43,146 bases of DNA from UBA4951 sp963652335 (GCA_963652335.1 CAVJSS010000008.1:1-43146); one strand, 5' to 3'; counted from the stretch's first letter, positions 1-9,190 are shown. Translations and numbers: made by a program. Notes: generated by a model from the sequence alone, not told the origin.

Positions 1-585
1 GACAGCCAAGGCGAAAAAAGGACAGGGGGCTGTCCACTTTCTCTTGACTAGTGCAGTTCCGCCATAGCTTCTTTTCAGCGGCACGTATGTGCCGTCCATG
101 AAGACGGCGACGCATTCAGGCAGCGCCCGCTGCCTGAATCGTTCTGCGCTTTTCGCCAGCTTGGACACGAGCTTCCTTATCGATTCCCTCGAAAACTCAG
201 TCGATGGGCAGGAAAGGAGATGCTCGCTTATCTCGTTCATGGTAAGGCCTTCGAGATAAAGCCTCTGAACGAGGTATTCCAAGTCGTTTGTCGTCCTTTG
301 GTATGGCTCCAGCATCCTTGTCTTGAACAGGGAGAGCCGGTCCCTCGGGACCCTGAGGGAAATGTGCCCGTAGGAGGTTTTGAGTACCCTTTCGTAATAA
401 CCGTTCCTATAGATTTTCCCGCCTTTTTCCGAAGAGGCCTCGACGAGGAAATCCTCGATCTCGCCCTCGAGGGCCTCGTTGAACGCCCTCTCTAGCTCGG
501 ATCTGACGAACGAATTCAGGTCCTCCTTGATCACCGATGCGGCCTGTTCGGCCGTCATGGACGAAAATAGTTGTATAATTGACAT
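1..585 (-). CDS. IS256-family (mutator-type) transposase, N-terminal part
   Basis: Reading the minus strand from an ATG at 585 gives 195 codons open to the window edge. The protein begins MSIIQLFSSMTAEQAA and contains the family's early features: a glycine- and arginine-rich 'YRNGYYER' stretch, 'VPRDR', and the segment around the first catalytic aspartate, 'VAVFMDGTYVPLKR'. An AAAGGAGC ribosome site lies 8 bases before the start. The family moves its element by DDE cut-and-paste or copy-paste chemistry. The remaining catalytic residues fall outside the window. The last 16 or so residues (from about position 48 to 1) look less like the family than the rest, so a junction or frameshift near the edge is possible. 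The GC-rich codon use differs from most neighbours, fitting a mobile gene. Confidence 0.8.
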   Translation of the reverse strand, partial: MSIIQLFSSMTAEQAASVIKEDLNSFVRSELERAFNEALEGEIEDFLVEASSEKGGKIYRNGYYERVLKTSYGHISLRVPRDRLSLFKTRMLEPYQRTTNDLEYLVQRLYLEGLTMNEISEHLLSCPSTEFSRESIRKLVSKLAKSAERFRQRALPECVAVFMDGTYVPLKRSYGGTALVKRKWTAPCPFFALAV

Positions 586-646
586 GTCGCTTAGCTCCTT
601 TCATTTGTCGCGAACAAGCAAATTATAAGGGCTATGCGGCTTTTTT

Positions 647-664
647 CTTGCCGGGCCCGGCAAG
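647..664. repeat. 18-bp perfect palindrome upstream of the transposase
   Basis: CTTGCCGGGCCCGGCAAG is fully self-complementary and very GC-rich. It sits about 60 bases upstream of the transposase start, just upstream of a TATAAT-like -10 (minus strand, around 622-627). It may be an operator, a hairpin limiting read-through into the transposase, or part of the element's end structure. Confidence 0.5.
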
Positions 665-741
665 CAAAGGCCCCTACGCCAAATTGCACAGACTTATTGT
701 CACTCCCCCTAAATATCGTTTTTCCCATTTTTCACAACACC

Positions 742-793
742 TTTGTCCGTTTTTGCAACTCTTTTTAGACTGATTTTGTCCGTTTTTGCAACT
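742..793. repeat. Two direct repeats of 19 bp with a 33-bp period
   Basis: The 19-base unit TTTGTCCGTTTTTGCAACT occurs at 742-760 and again at 775-793. A degenerate third copy seems present just upstream (CGTTTTT at 717-723). On the minus strand the core reads AGTTGC-AAAAACGGAC. The array lies between the insertion sequence and an AAA_14/DUF4143 gene. Confidence 0.7.
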
Positions 794-928
794 TACGATA
801 AGTTTGTGCTTCAGGTCGGAAATGCATTTATGACCTACCATTGTACCGGCAAAACAAAAGTAGGCACCTAAACAAATTAAAGGAGCACAATAGCTGGATA
901 AATAGACACCATAAACATAAGCAATCAC

Positions 929-977
929 GAAAAACTTGTATTTGAAAGCCTCTAAATACATGAAAAACTTGTATTTG
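929..977. repeat. Two direct repeats of 16 bp with a 33-bp period
   Basis: GAAAAACTTGTATTTG occurs at 929-944 and 962-977. The spacing again is 33 bases. The second copy contains the likely -35 box of the downstream ATPase gene, so the duplication may have copied part of its promoter. Confidence 0.65.
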
Positions 978-996
978 GCATAATAAAAGCTACAAT
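969..996 (+). promoter_or_regulatory. Candidate sigma-A promoter for the 1021-2391 ATPase
   Basis: TTGTAT (969-974) and TACAAT (991-996) are separated by 16 bases. The transcript would start about 15 bases before the AAGGAG ribosome site at 1008-1013. Assigned by eye only. Confidence 0.45.
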
Positions 997-1020
997 AGCC
1001 TAGAAATAAGGAGTGTCAAA

Positions 1021-2391
1021 ATGGAGCGAATTTATCTTTGCAAAGTCATAGAGTGGTACAACAAAAAAGAAAATAGGAAGCCGCTTGTCATTTGGGGCGC
1101 CCGCCAAATTGGAAAGACTTATCTTATCAAAGATATGTTTGCCAACAATTATTTGAAAGATTATGTCTATATCGATTTAAGAAAAGACCAGGCTGCCGCA
1201 TCTTATTTCAAAAGTACTTCAGATGATGAAAAATATTTGCGATTCATCGAAAGCAATTATGGAAAGACAATCTCAAACGATTGCCCTCTTATCATCGATG
1301 AGGCCCAAGTCGTGCCAAATGTCATGACTTCGTTGAAATATTTCAATCAAGATCACCCTGAATTGCCCATCATCGTCACAGGCTCAATGGTAAGGCTTTC
1401 GTTGCAACGCTACGCCCATAATGAAGACCAGACTTACCTCTTCCCGGTTGGGAAAATAAATTCTTTATTGATGTATCCGATGAATTTCGAGGAATATCTC
1501 TTGAACGCCAATAAATCGTTGCTAGAGAGAATCAAAGAAGCTTATCTCGACAATAAACGCTTGGAAAAATACGAACATGAGTTTGCTATGGATTTGCTTC
1601 ACGAATTTCTTTGCATCGGTGGCCTTCCGGAAGTCGTCAAAACATTTTTGCTCGATCATTCTTACGTCAAAGCCAAAGAAACTTTAACGGAATTATATGA
1701 CAACTACATAGCCGATATGGCTCTTTATAACATTTCCGATGAAATGGTCTTGAAAACCAGGAAAATCTATAAAAACATTTTTTCTCAGCTAAATAAAGAA
1801 AATAAGAATTTCAAAATTGCCGCGATTGATAGAGGCAAATCCAACAGAGACTATTTCGGAGCATATGAATGGTTGGATCTCGCTCACGTAATATATAGAA
1901 GCCAAAGAAAAGAAGGGAAGGTAACTTCGCCCCTTTTGGAAGAGGAAGGCGGTTTGTTCCGCCTTTATCTATCAGACTCTGGATTATTTGTCGCAGAAAG
2001 TAAGACTCCTCAGTCTAATTTCATCTCAAAAGATGCAAGAAACGAATTATCCGGCGTTTTTTACGAATCTTATGTCGCAGATGAATTCGTTTCAAAAGGC
2101 ATACCTTTATATTATTGGACTGGCAAACAACAGCATGAATTCGAATTCATCGTGGACATAAACGGGGAAATCAGCCCAATAGACGTCAAGAAAGGAAAGG
2201 GGAAACTCAATTCATTGAAAGATTTCCGAGAGCATAACAAAAAGACCACCGCTATAAAGATCTCGTCCAATGAGCTTGGCTACGACAAAGAGAATGACAT
2301 CCTCACCGTGCCTCTTTATATGACTTTTTTGCTAGCCAAAGACATCGTAAACGGGAAGTTGCCAAAATTCGATGGCAACGATCAAGCTTAA
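1021..2391 (+). CDS. AAA_14 / DUF4143 family ATPase (copy 1 of 3)
   Basis: A 456-residue P-loop ATPase with the two-part build of this family. The N-terminal AAA_14 domain has Walker A GARQIGKT (residues 26-33), Walker B LIIDEA (90-95) and a sensor-like VTGS (119-122). The C-terminal DUF4143 part ends with a PD-(D/E)XK-like pattern, 'HEFEFIV' followed by 'IDVKKG', seen in family members that may be nucleases. The true function and substrate of the family are not settled; members are multicopy accessory genes. The start is supported by AAGGAG 7 bases upstream. It is monocistronic, and the stem-loop downstream has its T-run on the other strand. Two paralogues lie at 15738-17093 and 17279-18640, with a remnant at 18696-18923. 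Confidence 0.85.
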   Translation: MERIYLCKVIEWYNKKENRKPLVIWGARQIGKTYLIKDMFANNYLKDYVYIDLRKDQAAASYFKSTSDDEKYLRFIESNYGKTISNDCPLIIDEAQVVPNVMTSLKYFNQDHPELPIIVTGSMVRLSLQRYAHNEDQTYLFPVGKINSLLMYPMNFEEYLLNANKSLLERIKEAYLDNKRLEKYEHEFAMDLLHEFLCIGGLPEVVKTFLLDHSYVKAKETLTELYDNYIADMALYNISDEMVLKTRKIYKNIFSQLNKENKNFKIAAIDRGKSNRDYFGAYEWLDLAHVIYRSQRKEGKVTSPLLEEEGGLFRLYLSDSGLFVAESKTPQSNFISKDARNELSGVFYESYVADEFVSKGIPLYYWTGKQQHEFEFIVDINGEISPIDVKKGKGKLNSLKDFREHNKKTTAIKISSNELGYDKENDILTVPLYMTFLLAKDIVNGKLPKFDGNDQA

Positions 2392-2426
2392 TTTTGCGAA
2401 TCAAAATTTTCTTAATTACGTCTATT

Positions 2427-2449
2427 GAAAAGCCCCTCAATGAGGGGCT
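2427..2449 (-). terminator. Rho-independent terminator of the oppBCDF operon
   Basis: AGCCCCTC and GAGGGGCT form an 8-bp stem with a 3-base loop (2431-2449). On the minus strand the stem is followed by TTTT, so it ends transcripts arriving from the opp operon, whose last stop codon is 6 bases away. It lacks a T-run on the plus strand. Confidence 0.8.
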
Positions 2450-2454
2450 AACGA

Positions 2455-2922
2455 TCACTTGCTTGTGAAATACAAAGAAAGCATCACGATCGTGGCTATA
2501 AGATAAGGAATGCAGGTATAGAGAAGATATGCGATGCTATATCTTTTCTTGCCTCTTTTCGCTTCCCTATATTCACGATAAGTCGCAGGAAGTTTGCTCT
2601 TTCTGATATTCGGATGGAAAATCGTCAGGAAGGCTAGCTGAACCGAATACGATATGGCATCAAAAGCCCCGTAAGAGGTCAATTTCATCAAACACCAAAC
2701 CAAGAACAACATCACCATCGGGATTGATACCGTATCGGTCCAGATAACGTATTTCTTCGCTTCGTATTCCGAAGAATCGAAACGGCCTTTGGATAGGAAA
2801 TAGGCCGCTACCGCGATAAGAACGGAAACGACGAACGTTATGGCAAAGCTGATCCAAAACGCTTTGATGCGCTTCTTTTTCTCTTCTTCGCTGATAACGG
2901 GTTTTTCTTTTTTAATCGCCAT
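2455..2922 (-). CDS. DUF3899-like small membrane protein, last gene of the opp operon
   Basis: A small protein with a lysine- and glutamate-rich cytoplasmic N-terminus and three predicted membrane segments: near residues 22-40, around 'SIPMVMLFLVWCLMKL', and near the C-terminus ('YLIATIVMLSLYF'). The spacing of segments and the 'GAFDAISY' stretch resemble DUF3899 proteins of Bacilli, which have no known function. The gene overlaps the end of oppF. An ATG 12 bases further upstream (2934) is in frame, but MAIKKEKP at 2922 fits better because its start codon sits almost on the oppF stop, a usual arrangement for coupled translation. Its place in the operon suggests a link with the transporter, but this is inference. 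Confidence 0.65.
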   Translation of the reverse strand: MAIKKEKPVISEEEKKKRIKAFWISFAITFVVSVLIAVAAYFLSKGRFDSSEYEAKKYVIWTDTVSIPMVMLFLVWCLMKLTSYGAFDAISYSVQLAFLTIFHPNIRKSKLPATYREYREAKRGKKRYSIAYLLYTCIPYLIATIVMLSLYFTSK

Positions 2923-4267
2923 AGCCAGAGTCATAGCCTGAGGCTATCAATTCCCTATATTCGGCTTCTTCTTTCAGATTGCAGCGGACGAAATGTCCTG
3001 GCTCGATTTCGACCAAACGAGGTTTGTCCACAGAATAATCATGAGCGGTCCTTGGATCATATTTGACGCGGGTTCTGTGCTTTTCGGTATCCGGATCGCA
3101 ATGAGGAACGGCCGAAAGAAGGGATTTGGTATATGGATGCAACGGATGTTTGAATAATTCGTCCGATGTGGCCAATTCGACCAAATTGCCGAAATACATG
3201 ACTGCGATTCTATCGCAGAAATATTTGACTACCGAAAGGTTGTGGGCAATGAAAAGGATCGTCAATCCCAATTCGTCGCGCAAATCATTCAAAAGGTTGA
3301 TGATCTGGGCTTGGATGGAAACGTCCAAAGCCGAAACCGGTTCATCGGCGATGATAAGCTCAGGTTTCATTATAAGAGCCCTGGCAATCCCAATGCGCTG
3401 CCTTTGGCCACCGGAGAATTCATGAGGATAACGATCGGCATGTTCTGGGAGCAAGCCAACCTTATCAAGCATCTCGTTGACGCGTTGATTCACATATTTT
3501 TTATCTCTGATCCCATTGATATACAAGCCTTCGGCGATGATGTTTCTGACCGTCATACGAGGGTTGATGGAGGCCATCGGGTCTTGGAAGATCATCTGCA
3601 TGCCAGAAGTGATTTTGGCGTGCTTTGCAGCCTTCAGGTCTCTCTTGTAATTGACTGCGGTCTCTTTATCTTTATCATCCAAAAGGACTTTGCCGTTGTT
3701 GGTTTTTTCCAAGAAAGCGGAATATTGTTCTTTGACTTTTTGAACCATTTCGGCAGCATAATTCTTATCGCAGTTCTTGACGTCGTATTTGACTGAGGCG
3801 ATACGTTCCCTTTCGCGGTCGCAGATAGCTTTGGCGGCATCTATGGCTTCCTTCCTTTGGGCATTGTATTTGGCTTTGATCGCATCAACGTCGGGATTGG
3901 CGTAAGCCATTTCGATCTTTTCCTCAGCCGCGATCTCATTGAGCTTTTGCTTCAAACGGATGTTGGTGAATTTGATTTCCTTTTCGTTCCATCGAGTGCC
4001 TCCGCCGATACGGACGCCTTTGAAATAAACATCGCCGGAGGTTGGCTGATACAAACGGATGATGGAACGGCCGATCGTCGTTTTGCCACATCCCGATTCG
4101 CCAACCAAGCCAAAGATCTCTCCCTTATGAATATCGAAAGAAACGTCATGGACGGCTTTGTTGTATTTGAAGACCCCCGTTCCGCCTAATTTGAAATATT
4201 GCTTCAAGTGGCGGACGCTGAGGATCACTTCTTGCTCTTCTTGAGGCTTCTTAATTTCTTTAGACAT
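2912..4267 (-). CDS. oppF: Oligopeptide ABC transporter ATPase OppF with internal insertion
   Basis: A 451-residue ABC ATPase that would energise peptide import at the inner face of the membrane together with OppD. Walker A GESGCGKT is near residue 56, the Q-loop FQDPMASINP near 228, the signature FSGGQRQR near 284, followed by Walker B IIADEP. The C-terminal oligopeptide-transporter extension is present (PLHPYTKSLLSAVP). The usual 40-50 residues between Walker A and the Q-loop are expanded by about 110 charged residues (roughly 100-215), an insertion not found in typical OppF of about 310-330 residues. The start overlaps the oppD stop by one base (TAATG), with AGGAGG 7 bases upstream. Confidence 0.92.
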   Translation of the reverse strand: MSKEIKKPQEEQEVILSVRHLKQYFKLGGTGVFKYNKAVHDVSFDIHKGEIFGLVGESGCGKTTIGRSIIRLYQPTSGDVYFKGVRIGGGTRWNEKEIKFTNIRLKQKLNEIAAEEKIEMAYANPDVDAIKAKYNAQRKEAIDAAKAICDRERERIASVKYDVKNCDKNYAAEMVQKVKEQYSAFLEKTNNGKVLLDDKDKETAVNYKRDLKAAKHAKITSGMQMIFQDPMASINPRMTVRNIIAEGLYINGIRDKKYVNQRVNEMLDKVGLLPEHADRYPHEFSGGQRQRIGIARALIMKPELIIADEPVSALDVSIQAQIINLLNDLRDELGLTILFIAHNLSVVKYFCDRIAVMYFGNLVELATSDELFKHPLHPYTKSLLSAVPHCDPDTEKHRTRVKYDPRTAHDYSVDKPRLVEIEPGHFVRCNLKEEAEYRELIASGYDSGYGD

Positions 4268-6186
4268 TATTCGGCCTCCTTTTCTTTATGGGCTTTTCTC
4301 TTAGCCAAAGCGCGGTCGATACGAGCCGTGACGATCTCTGGCGGTACGGCTTTGGGAGCTTCCGGAGCCAAAAGCCAAGTTGATGCGAAGTGGGTATCCG
4401 AGATTCTAAATAGTGGCGGTTCCTCTTCGAAATCGATTGCTAACGCATATTTGTTACGGGCAGCGAAGGCATCGCCCAAAGGCGGAATAAGCATGTTTGG
4501 CGGCGTGCCTGGGATAGCGTCGATTTTCTCTTTCGTATCCAAATCAGGCATGGAGGCAAGCAAGGCCCAAGTATATGGATGGCGTGGGTCATAGAAGATA
4601 TCGTCCACCGATCCGTATTCGACTATCTTGCCGGCATACATGACGGCGATATCGTCGGCCATGTTGGCGACGACGCCTAAATCGTGGGTGATGAAGATGA
4701 TGGATAGATTAAGCTCTTCCTTGAGGTTGTTGATCAATTCCAAAATCTGGGCTTGGATGGTCACATCCAAAGCGGTCGTAGGCTCGTCGCAGATCAATAT
4801 TTCCGGTTTGGAAGACAAAGCGATAGCGATGACGATCCTTTGGCGCATGCCGCCGGAGAATTCGAACGGATATTGACGGAAACGGATTTCTGGCTGAGGG
4901 ATGCCGACCTGACGCATGATGTTCAAAGCTTGCTCTTTGGCTTCGGCTTTGGAAACCGTGCGCTTGGCGCCTTTCAATTGTTTCTCGAAATAAAGGATGA
5001 AATCATCGACGTAGGATTCAGCATCGAGCTTGGTGAGAATCACTTCATTTACGTGGCTAACCAATTTGACGCAGAGTTCCTTGAGGACCGCGGTAGCCTC
5101 TTTGGGAGTGACTGATTTCTCTGGAAGCTTGGCTCTTTCCTTCAAACTCAAAGGAGGGACTTCCAAGCCTTTCTTGGTGTAGGATTCGTCACGCTTTTTG
5201 GCTTCCTTTTCGTTTTCCATCGTCCCTTTGAGGAATTCGACGTATTTCTTGAAAGAAGTATCGAAGACGGCGATGGTATCATCTTCATCGTTTCTGAAAG
5301 CGAACGAGCAGATAGCCGATTTGACCGTCTTGTTCAAAGACTTCAAAGTCTTATAATCGCCGACTTCTTCCGACAATGGGCCATCGATGATCGATTGGAT
5401 CGCATCGCGAAGGATGGTCAAAGAGATCTTATAATCCTTATCCGCGGCTTTGATCAATTCGATATACATTTCCCTTAAAGCCGTCCTTTCTTCAAAGGAT
5501 AAGGCTTTGACAGGTTCTGGCTCAACGTATTCCAAAGGTTCGCTGTGCGTACGCACATAGCGAGCGCTTGATTTCAATGTGGAGGTCGGATAATGGTCAG
5601 GATCGTTGGATATGGCCATATTCCTTTCCCAAACGGCTTTTTCGCGAACGTATTTCTCTTTCGCTTCTTCGAAAGACAATTCTTCCAAAGTGGCCGCGAT
5701 GAATTTCTTGATCAGTTCGCCATCGTAAGCGATGTTGTTTTCCAAAGCGACCTTCTTGGTTTCCGAAAGGATGCCTTTGACCAATGAAGTCGCTTCTTTT
5801 CTCGCTGATCTCGCTTTTAGGATAATCGGATCGGTAAGTTGCTTGCCGACACGGACGATCGGATCCAAGGCAGATAGAGGATCTTGGAAGATCATCGAGA
5901 TCTTGGAACCTCTGATGCGATGGAAACGTTCCTCGCTGATGGTCAATAGGTCCTTGCCATCGTAAATGATCTCTCCGCCTTCCACCAAGGCGTTTTTGGC
6001 CAATATGCCCAAAATGGCGCGGGATGTGACCGATTTGCCAGATCCGGATTCGCCAACGATGCATAAGGTCCTGCCTTTGTACAAATCGAAGGATATCCCA
6101 CGGACGGCCTTGACCGTCCCTCCATCGACCCTAAAGGAGATGCGAAGATCCTTGACCTCAAGAATTTTGTTATTGGATTCAGCCAT
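4267..6186 (-). CDS. oppD: Oligopeptide ABC transporter ATPase OppD with very large insertion
   Basis: The second ABC ATPase of the importer. Walker A GESGSGKS lies near residue 50, Q-loop FQDPLSALDP near 100, signature FSGGMRQR near 445 and Walker B LICDEP just after. About 300 charged residues sit between Q-loop and signature, so the protein is nearly twice the length of typical OppD (about 330). The insertion would lie in the helical domain. Two in-frame ATGs exist: one at 6192 overlapping the oppC stop, and one at 6186. The AGGAGG is 3 bases from the first and 9 from the second, so the second (MAESNN) is the more likely start. The C-terminal tail beyond the HPYTW motif is long and rich in lysine and glutamate. 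Confidence 0.92.
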   Translation of the reverse strand: MAESNNKILEVKDLRISFRVDGGTVKAVRGISFDLYKGRTLCIVGESGSGKSVTSRAILGILAKNALVEGGEIIYDGKDLLTISEERFHRIRGSKISMIFQDPLSALDPIVRVGKQLTDPIILKARSARKEATSLVKGILSETKKVALENNIAYDGELIKKFIAATLEELSFEEAKEKYVREKAVWERNMAISNDPDHYPTSTLKSSARYVRTHSEPLEYVEPEPVKALSFEERTALREMYIELIKAADKDYKISLTILRDAIQSIIDGPLSEEVGDYKTLKSLNKTVKSAICSFAFRNDEDDTIAVFDTSFKKYVEFLKGTMENEKEAKKRDESYTKKGLEVPPLSLKERAKLPEKSVTPKEATAVLKELCVKLVSHVNEVILTKLDAESYVDDFILYFEKQLKGAKRTVSKAEAKEQALNIMRQVGIPQPEIRFRQYPFEFSGGMRQRIVIAIALSSKPEILICDEPTTALDVTIQAQILELINNLKEELNLSIIFITHDLGVVANMADDIAVMYAGKIVEYGSVDDIFYDPRHPYTWALLASMPDLDTKEKIDAIPGTPPNMLIPPLGDAFAARNKYALAIDFEEEPPLFRISDTHFASTWLLAPEAPKAVPPEIVTARIDRALAKRKAHKEKEAE

Positions 6187-6188
6187 AA

Positions 6189-7808
6189 TCATTCGCCTCC
6201 TCTCAAAGTTGGGTTAAACGCATCACGCAAACCGTTTCCGATAAGGTTGAAAGTAATCATCAATAAGGAGATGAAGATCGCAGGGAAGACGATCATATGC
6301 GGATAACTCGAAACGAAATTGGAGCCATCGTTTAGCAAGGTGCCGACCGAGGTGATGCTCGAAGTGCTTAAATTAACGATGTTTAAATATGATAAAGACG
6401 ATTCGGAGAAGATGACTCCAGGGATCATAAGGACCGAGGAAGTAATCAAGGTGCCCATTGCATTAGGCAAGATGTCCACGAAGATCAATCTGGCATCTTT
6501 CGCACCCAACGTGCGGGAAGCCAAAACGTATTCTTGGTCCTTGAATCGATAGAATTGCATACGGGTAGTCGATGCCGTCCCTATCCAGCCCGTCAAAACG
6601 AAGGCGAACAACAAGGAAACGATGGCGCCGACCTTCGCCGCCAAATGCAATTGGAACAAGGTGGCGACGATGACAAACGGGATAGCCGACAAGATATCGG
6701 TTATACGTTCCATGACAAGGTCCACCGTTCCGCCATAATAGCCGGATATCGAACCCCATAAAAGACCGATGATCAAGTTAATGGCCGAAACGCAAACGCC
6801 AAGAAGCAAAGACAATCTGGCGCCGGAAGCCAAACGGACGAAGATGTCGTTGCCGACTGAATTGGCGCCAAAAAGGAAATAACAAGCTTTCCCGTTTAGG
6901 AATTCGTAATAGTTGTTATAGTCGACGCGAATCTGGAATTTGTTCCCTCCAGAGTCGACGCTGGCGTAATAGATAACGTCGCCATTCGAATCTCTTTCAT
7001 AGATATCGGTCGGCTGATCGTTGCTATCGAGGTTGATGACGAATTGGGAGCCACTTTCAGGCATCACCAATTGATACCAAAGGTTGGCATTCTGAGCATA
7101 ACGAGTCGACATGTTGACGCGCAACGTAGTGGTTCCGCCAGGGAATTTGGTGGCGTATGTCGGATCGTAATTAGGGGAATCGCTATCCAATTTGTCGTCA
7201 ATCGCATCGAAATATTGATCGACATAGGTTTCGTAATCGATCAAGGGAAGAAGGATTTTTCTTCCTGTCGATTCTTCCCAAGCGTGGATCTTTTCGATAT
7301 CCGCGGAGGTGACGTCTCTCAATTCTTTGGCACCAACGGCATAAGTATCGTAGTTGACGACATAATAATTAACCTTTTTGCCGCCGGCGGTGACGCTGAT
7401 TTCCTGACCGCTGCTTTTCACCTCGGCGATAGGCTTGGTTTCAGTTTCATAGAAACGATATTCGTCGTAAGCCGTTTGATATATTTTCTTTTCTTGGGTC
7501 CCGTCCCAGAATCCGGTCCCTTTGAACCATGGGTTTTTGGGAAGGACATAAGCATAATTGGCGTCATTCCATTGAACTGTCCTATCGGTCGTCATCGGGG
7601 CGATGATAGCAAACAAAACGATAAGAAGGAGAATGACTCCGGCTACGATAGAGCCTTTGTTATGGGAAAAACGCTGCCAGCAGCCTTTAAGGTAAGAGAC
7701 TGGCTTGGTTTCGAATTTGGTGTCGTGGATGGATTTATCCATCTGGACGAAGGCGAATTTGTCTTTTTTGTAACCGGCATATTCGCTCGGGTTGATGACT
7801 TTGCTCAT
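6189..7808 (-). CDS. oppC: Oligopeptide ABC transporter permease OppC with large extracytoplasmic insertion
   Basis: A 539-residue inner-membrane permease of the peptide importer. A cytoplasmic N-terminus leads to the first membrane segment near 'VAGVILLLIVLFAIIAP'. About 250 hydrophilic residues follow, with many tyrosines and aspartates, before the canonical five-segment transport domain. The EAA-like loop that contacts the ATPases is visible (LGAKDARLIFVDILPNAMG). Typical OppC has about 300 residues, and its loop after the first segment is short, so this loop is a lineage-specific domain outside the cell and could contact OppA. The gene overlaps the oppB stop by one base and has a GGGAGG site 8 bases before the ATG. 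Confidence 0.92.
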   Translation of the reverse strand: MSKVINPSEYAGYKKDKFAFVQMDKSIHDTKFETKPVSYLKGCWQRFSHNKGSIVAGVILLLIVLFAIIAPMTTDRTVQWNDANYAYVLPKNPWFKGTGFWDGTQEKKIYQTAYDEYRFYETETKPIAEVKSSGQEISVTAGGKKVNYYVVNYDTYAVGAKELRDVTSADIEKIHAWEESTGRKILLPLIDYETYVDQYFDAIDDKLDSDSPNYDPTYATKFPGGTTTLRVNMSTRYAQNANLWYQLVMPESGSQFVINLDSNDQPTDIYERDSNGDVIYYASVDSGGNKFQIRVDYNNYYEFLNGKACYFLFGANSVGNDIFVRLASGARLSLLLGVCVSAINLIIGLLWGSISGYYGGTVDLVMERITDILSAIPFVIVATLFQLHLAAKVGAIVSLLFAFVLTGWIGTASTTRMQFYRFKDQEYVLASRTLGAKDARLIFVDILPNAMGTLITSSVLMIPGVIFSESSLSYLNIVNLSTSSITSVGTLLNDGSNFVSSYPHMIVFPAIFISLLMITFNLIGNGLRDAFNPTLRGGE

Positions 7809-8785
7809 TATTTCTTGCCTCCCATACGAATACGTGGGTCGACCCAGCCGTAGCTAAGGTCGACGATCAATCCGCCGATAAGGCCGATCAATACATAGAA
7901 CATGCCAACGAACAAGAATACGTCGTAATCACGGGTGTTGATGGATTGAAGGAACAAACCACCGACGCCGCCGACGGCAAAGATCGATTCGATGACGACA
8001 GAGCCGGACAAAATGCCAATGAATTCTCCTAAAATCATCGGGAAAATAGGCACCAAGGAATTCTTGAAAGCGTGTTTGATGGTAGCTTGCGTCCTTGTCA
8101 AACCAGTAGTTCTGGCAAGCAACATGAAATCAGATGTCAAAACCTCGGTCAATTCGGCACGGGTATAACGGGCAAAACCGGCAATCGTGCCAAAGGACAT
8201 CGAGATGATTGGAGGAAGCATCGATTTGAACATCTCCGGATGGAACCAGTTCCCGCCATATTGGGAAACGGAAGCCAAAGTCAGAGGAAGGATCTTCCAA
8301 ACCGAACCAAACAAATATTGAACCAAGAAGGCATAAACGAAAGAAGGGACCGAAATGAACAACATGATGATGACGGACAAGATGTGGTCTTCCGGCTTGT
8401 TCTTACGCAGAGCCATCAAGACGCCCAATGCCAAACCGACAGGAACGGCGAAGATCATCGTGTAGATATTAATGAGAATCGTCGGCGGCAATCTATTCAC
8501 CAACAAGTCCCATGGGGAAGCCAGCCAGGAGATTTGGAAGGAATAGCCAAAATTGCCTCCGTCCGTAGCCGTGAACAAACGGACGAAATAATTGAAATAC
8601 TGGATGATAACGGGGTCGTTATAACCCATTTCTTCTCTGAATTTGGCGGCGATTGCCTCACCATCACTGCCTGGAGCGGCGATAAGCGGTACAGGGAGCG
8701 CCCTGACCAAGAAGAAGCAGATTGTGAAGATTACGAAAAAAGTAAAGATCAACAGTGCTATACGTTTCAAAACATACTTTAACAT
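7808..8785 (-). CDS. oppB: Oligopeptide ABC transporter permease OppB
   Basis: A permease of normal size, 325 residues from the chosen start, with six predicted membrane segments and the EAA-type loop 'YTRAELTEVL...ARTTGLTR'. With OppC it forms the peptide channel. The open frame begins further upstream at 8830, but MLKYVLKRIALL at 8785 has AGGAGC 6 bases upstream and begins directly with the usual OppB N-terminus, so it is preferred. It is the first gene of oppBCDF-DUF3899. The oppA gene upstream on the same strand is separated by about 400 bases and its own terminator, so oppB probably also has a separate promoter. Confidence 0.92.
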   Translation of the reverse strand: MLKYVLKRIALLIFTFFVIFTICFFLVRALPVPLIAAPGSDGEAIAAKFREEMGYNDPVIIQYFNYFVRLFTATDGGNFGYSFQISWLASPWDLLVNRLPPTILINIYTMIFAVPVGLALGVLMALRKNKPEDHILSVIIMLFISVPSFVYAFLVQYLFGSVWKILPLTLASVSQYGGNWFHPEMFKSMLPPIISMSFGTIAGFARYTRAELTEVLTSDFMLLARTTGLTRTQATIKHAFKNSLVPIFPMILGEFIGILSGSVVIESIFAVGGVGGLFLQSINTRDYDVFLFVGMFYVLIGLIGGLIVDLSYGWVDPRIRMGGKK

Positions 8786-8860
8786 CGTTAGCTCCTCAAG
8801 CGTAAGGGTATCATACACGCATGCGGACAAAAGGCAATTATTGTTTGACCAAGTTTTTAT

Positions 8861-8889
8861 ATAAAACTTTTGGGTGAATATCCGTTCAA
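8861..8889 (-). promoter_or_regulatory. Candidate promoter of the oppBCDF operon
   Basis: On the minus strand TTGAAC (8884-8889) and TTTTAT (8861-8866) are 17 bases apart. The -10 lies within a near-palindrome (AAGTTTTATATAAAAACTT). The rest of 8830-9140 is AT-rich with a short GATATT repeat near 8910; I see no gene in it. Confidence 0.35.
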
Positions 8890-9141
8890 AAACAAGGACC
8901 TCATCGATTGATATTGATATTGATCTTGCGATACGTTAAATAACATATGCTTGCAATCACTCAATTGCCTATAACGAAAAGCCTTGGCAAATAAGAATGT
9001 TCTATTTTTGAAATAATGTATAGAAGCCGATATTTTAAGTATTTATGGGCTTATTTTCATAACAGGCAAAAAGCATTAAAGCAATTGGAAATGGCTTAAT
9101 TCATATTGATTCGCACTTTTAATAATTCAGCTTGTCCATTA

Positions 9142-9169
9142 AGAAAAAAGCAGACGGTTAAGTCTGCTT
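9142..9169 (-). terminator. Rho-independent terminator of oppA
   Basis: AAGCAGAC and GTCTGCTT form an 8-bp stem with a 6-base loop (9148-9169). On the minus strand it is followed by a T-rich tail, 20 bases past the oppA stop. This partly uncouples oppA, whose product is needed in excess, from oppB. Confidence 0.85.
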
Positions 9170-9190
9170 CATTTAGCTAATCAATGACGA

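Larger units (their letters stand above)
1..710 (-). mobile_element. IS256-type insertion sequence, partial
   Basis: The transposase gene plus about 125 bases upstream. A likely tip lies at 683-708, where the minus strand reads GGGAGTGACAATAAG followed by TCTGTGCAA, a CTGTGCA-type end that I recall for IS256-like elements. The opposite end and any target duplication are outside the window, so the boundary is inferred. Confidence 0.45.

Noticed and set aside
674..961. Open frame of 95 codons on the minus strand upstream of the first ATPase
   Set aside because: It covers the direct repeats, gives the low-complexity SCKNGQ-type peptide expected from translated repeats, and has no ribosome site.
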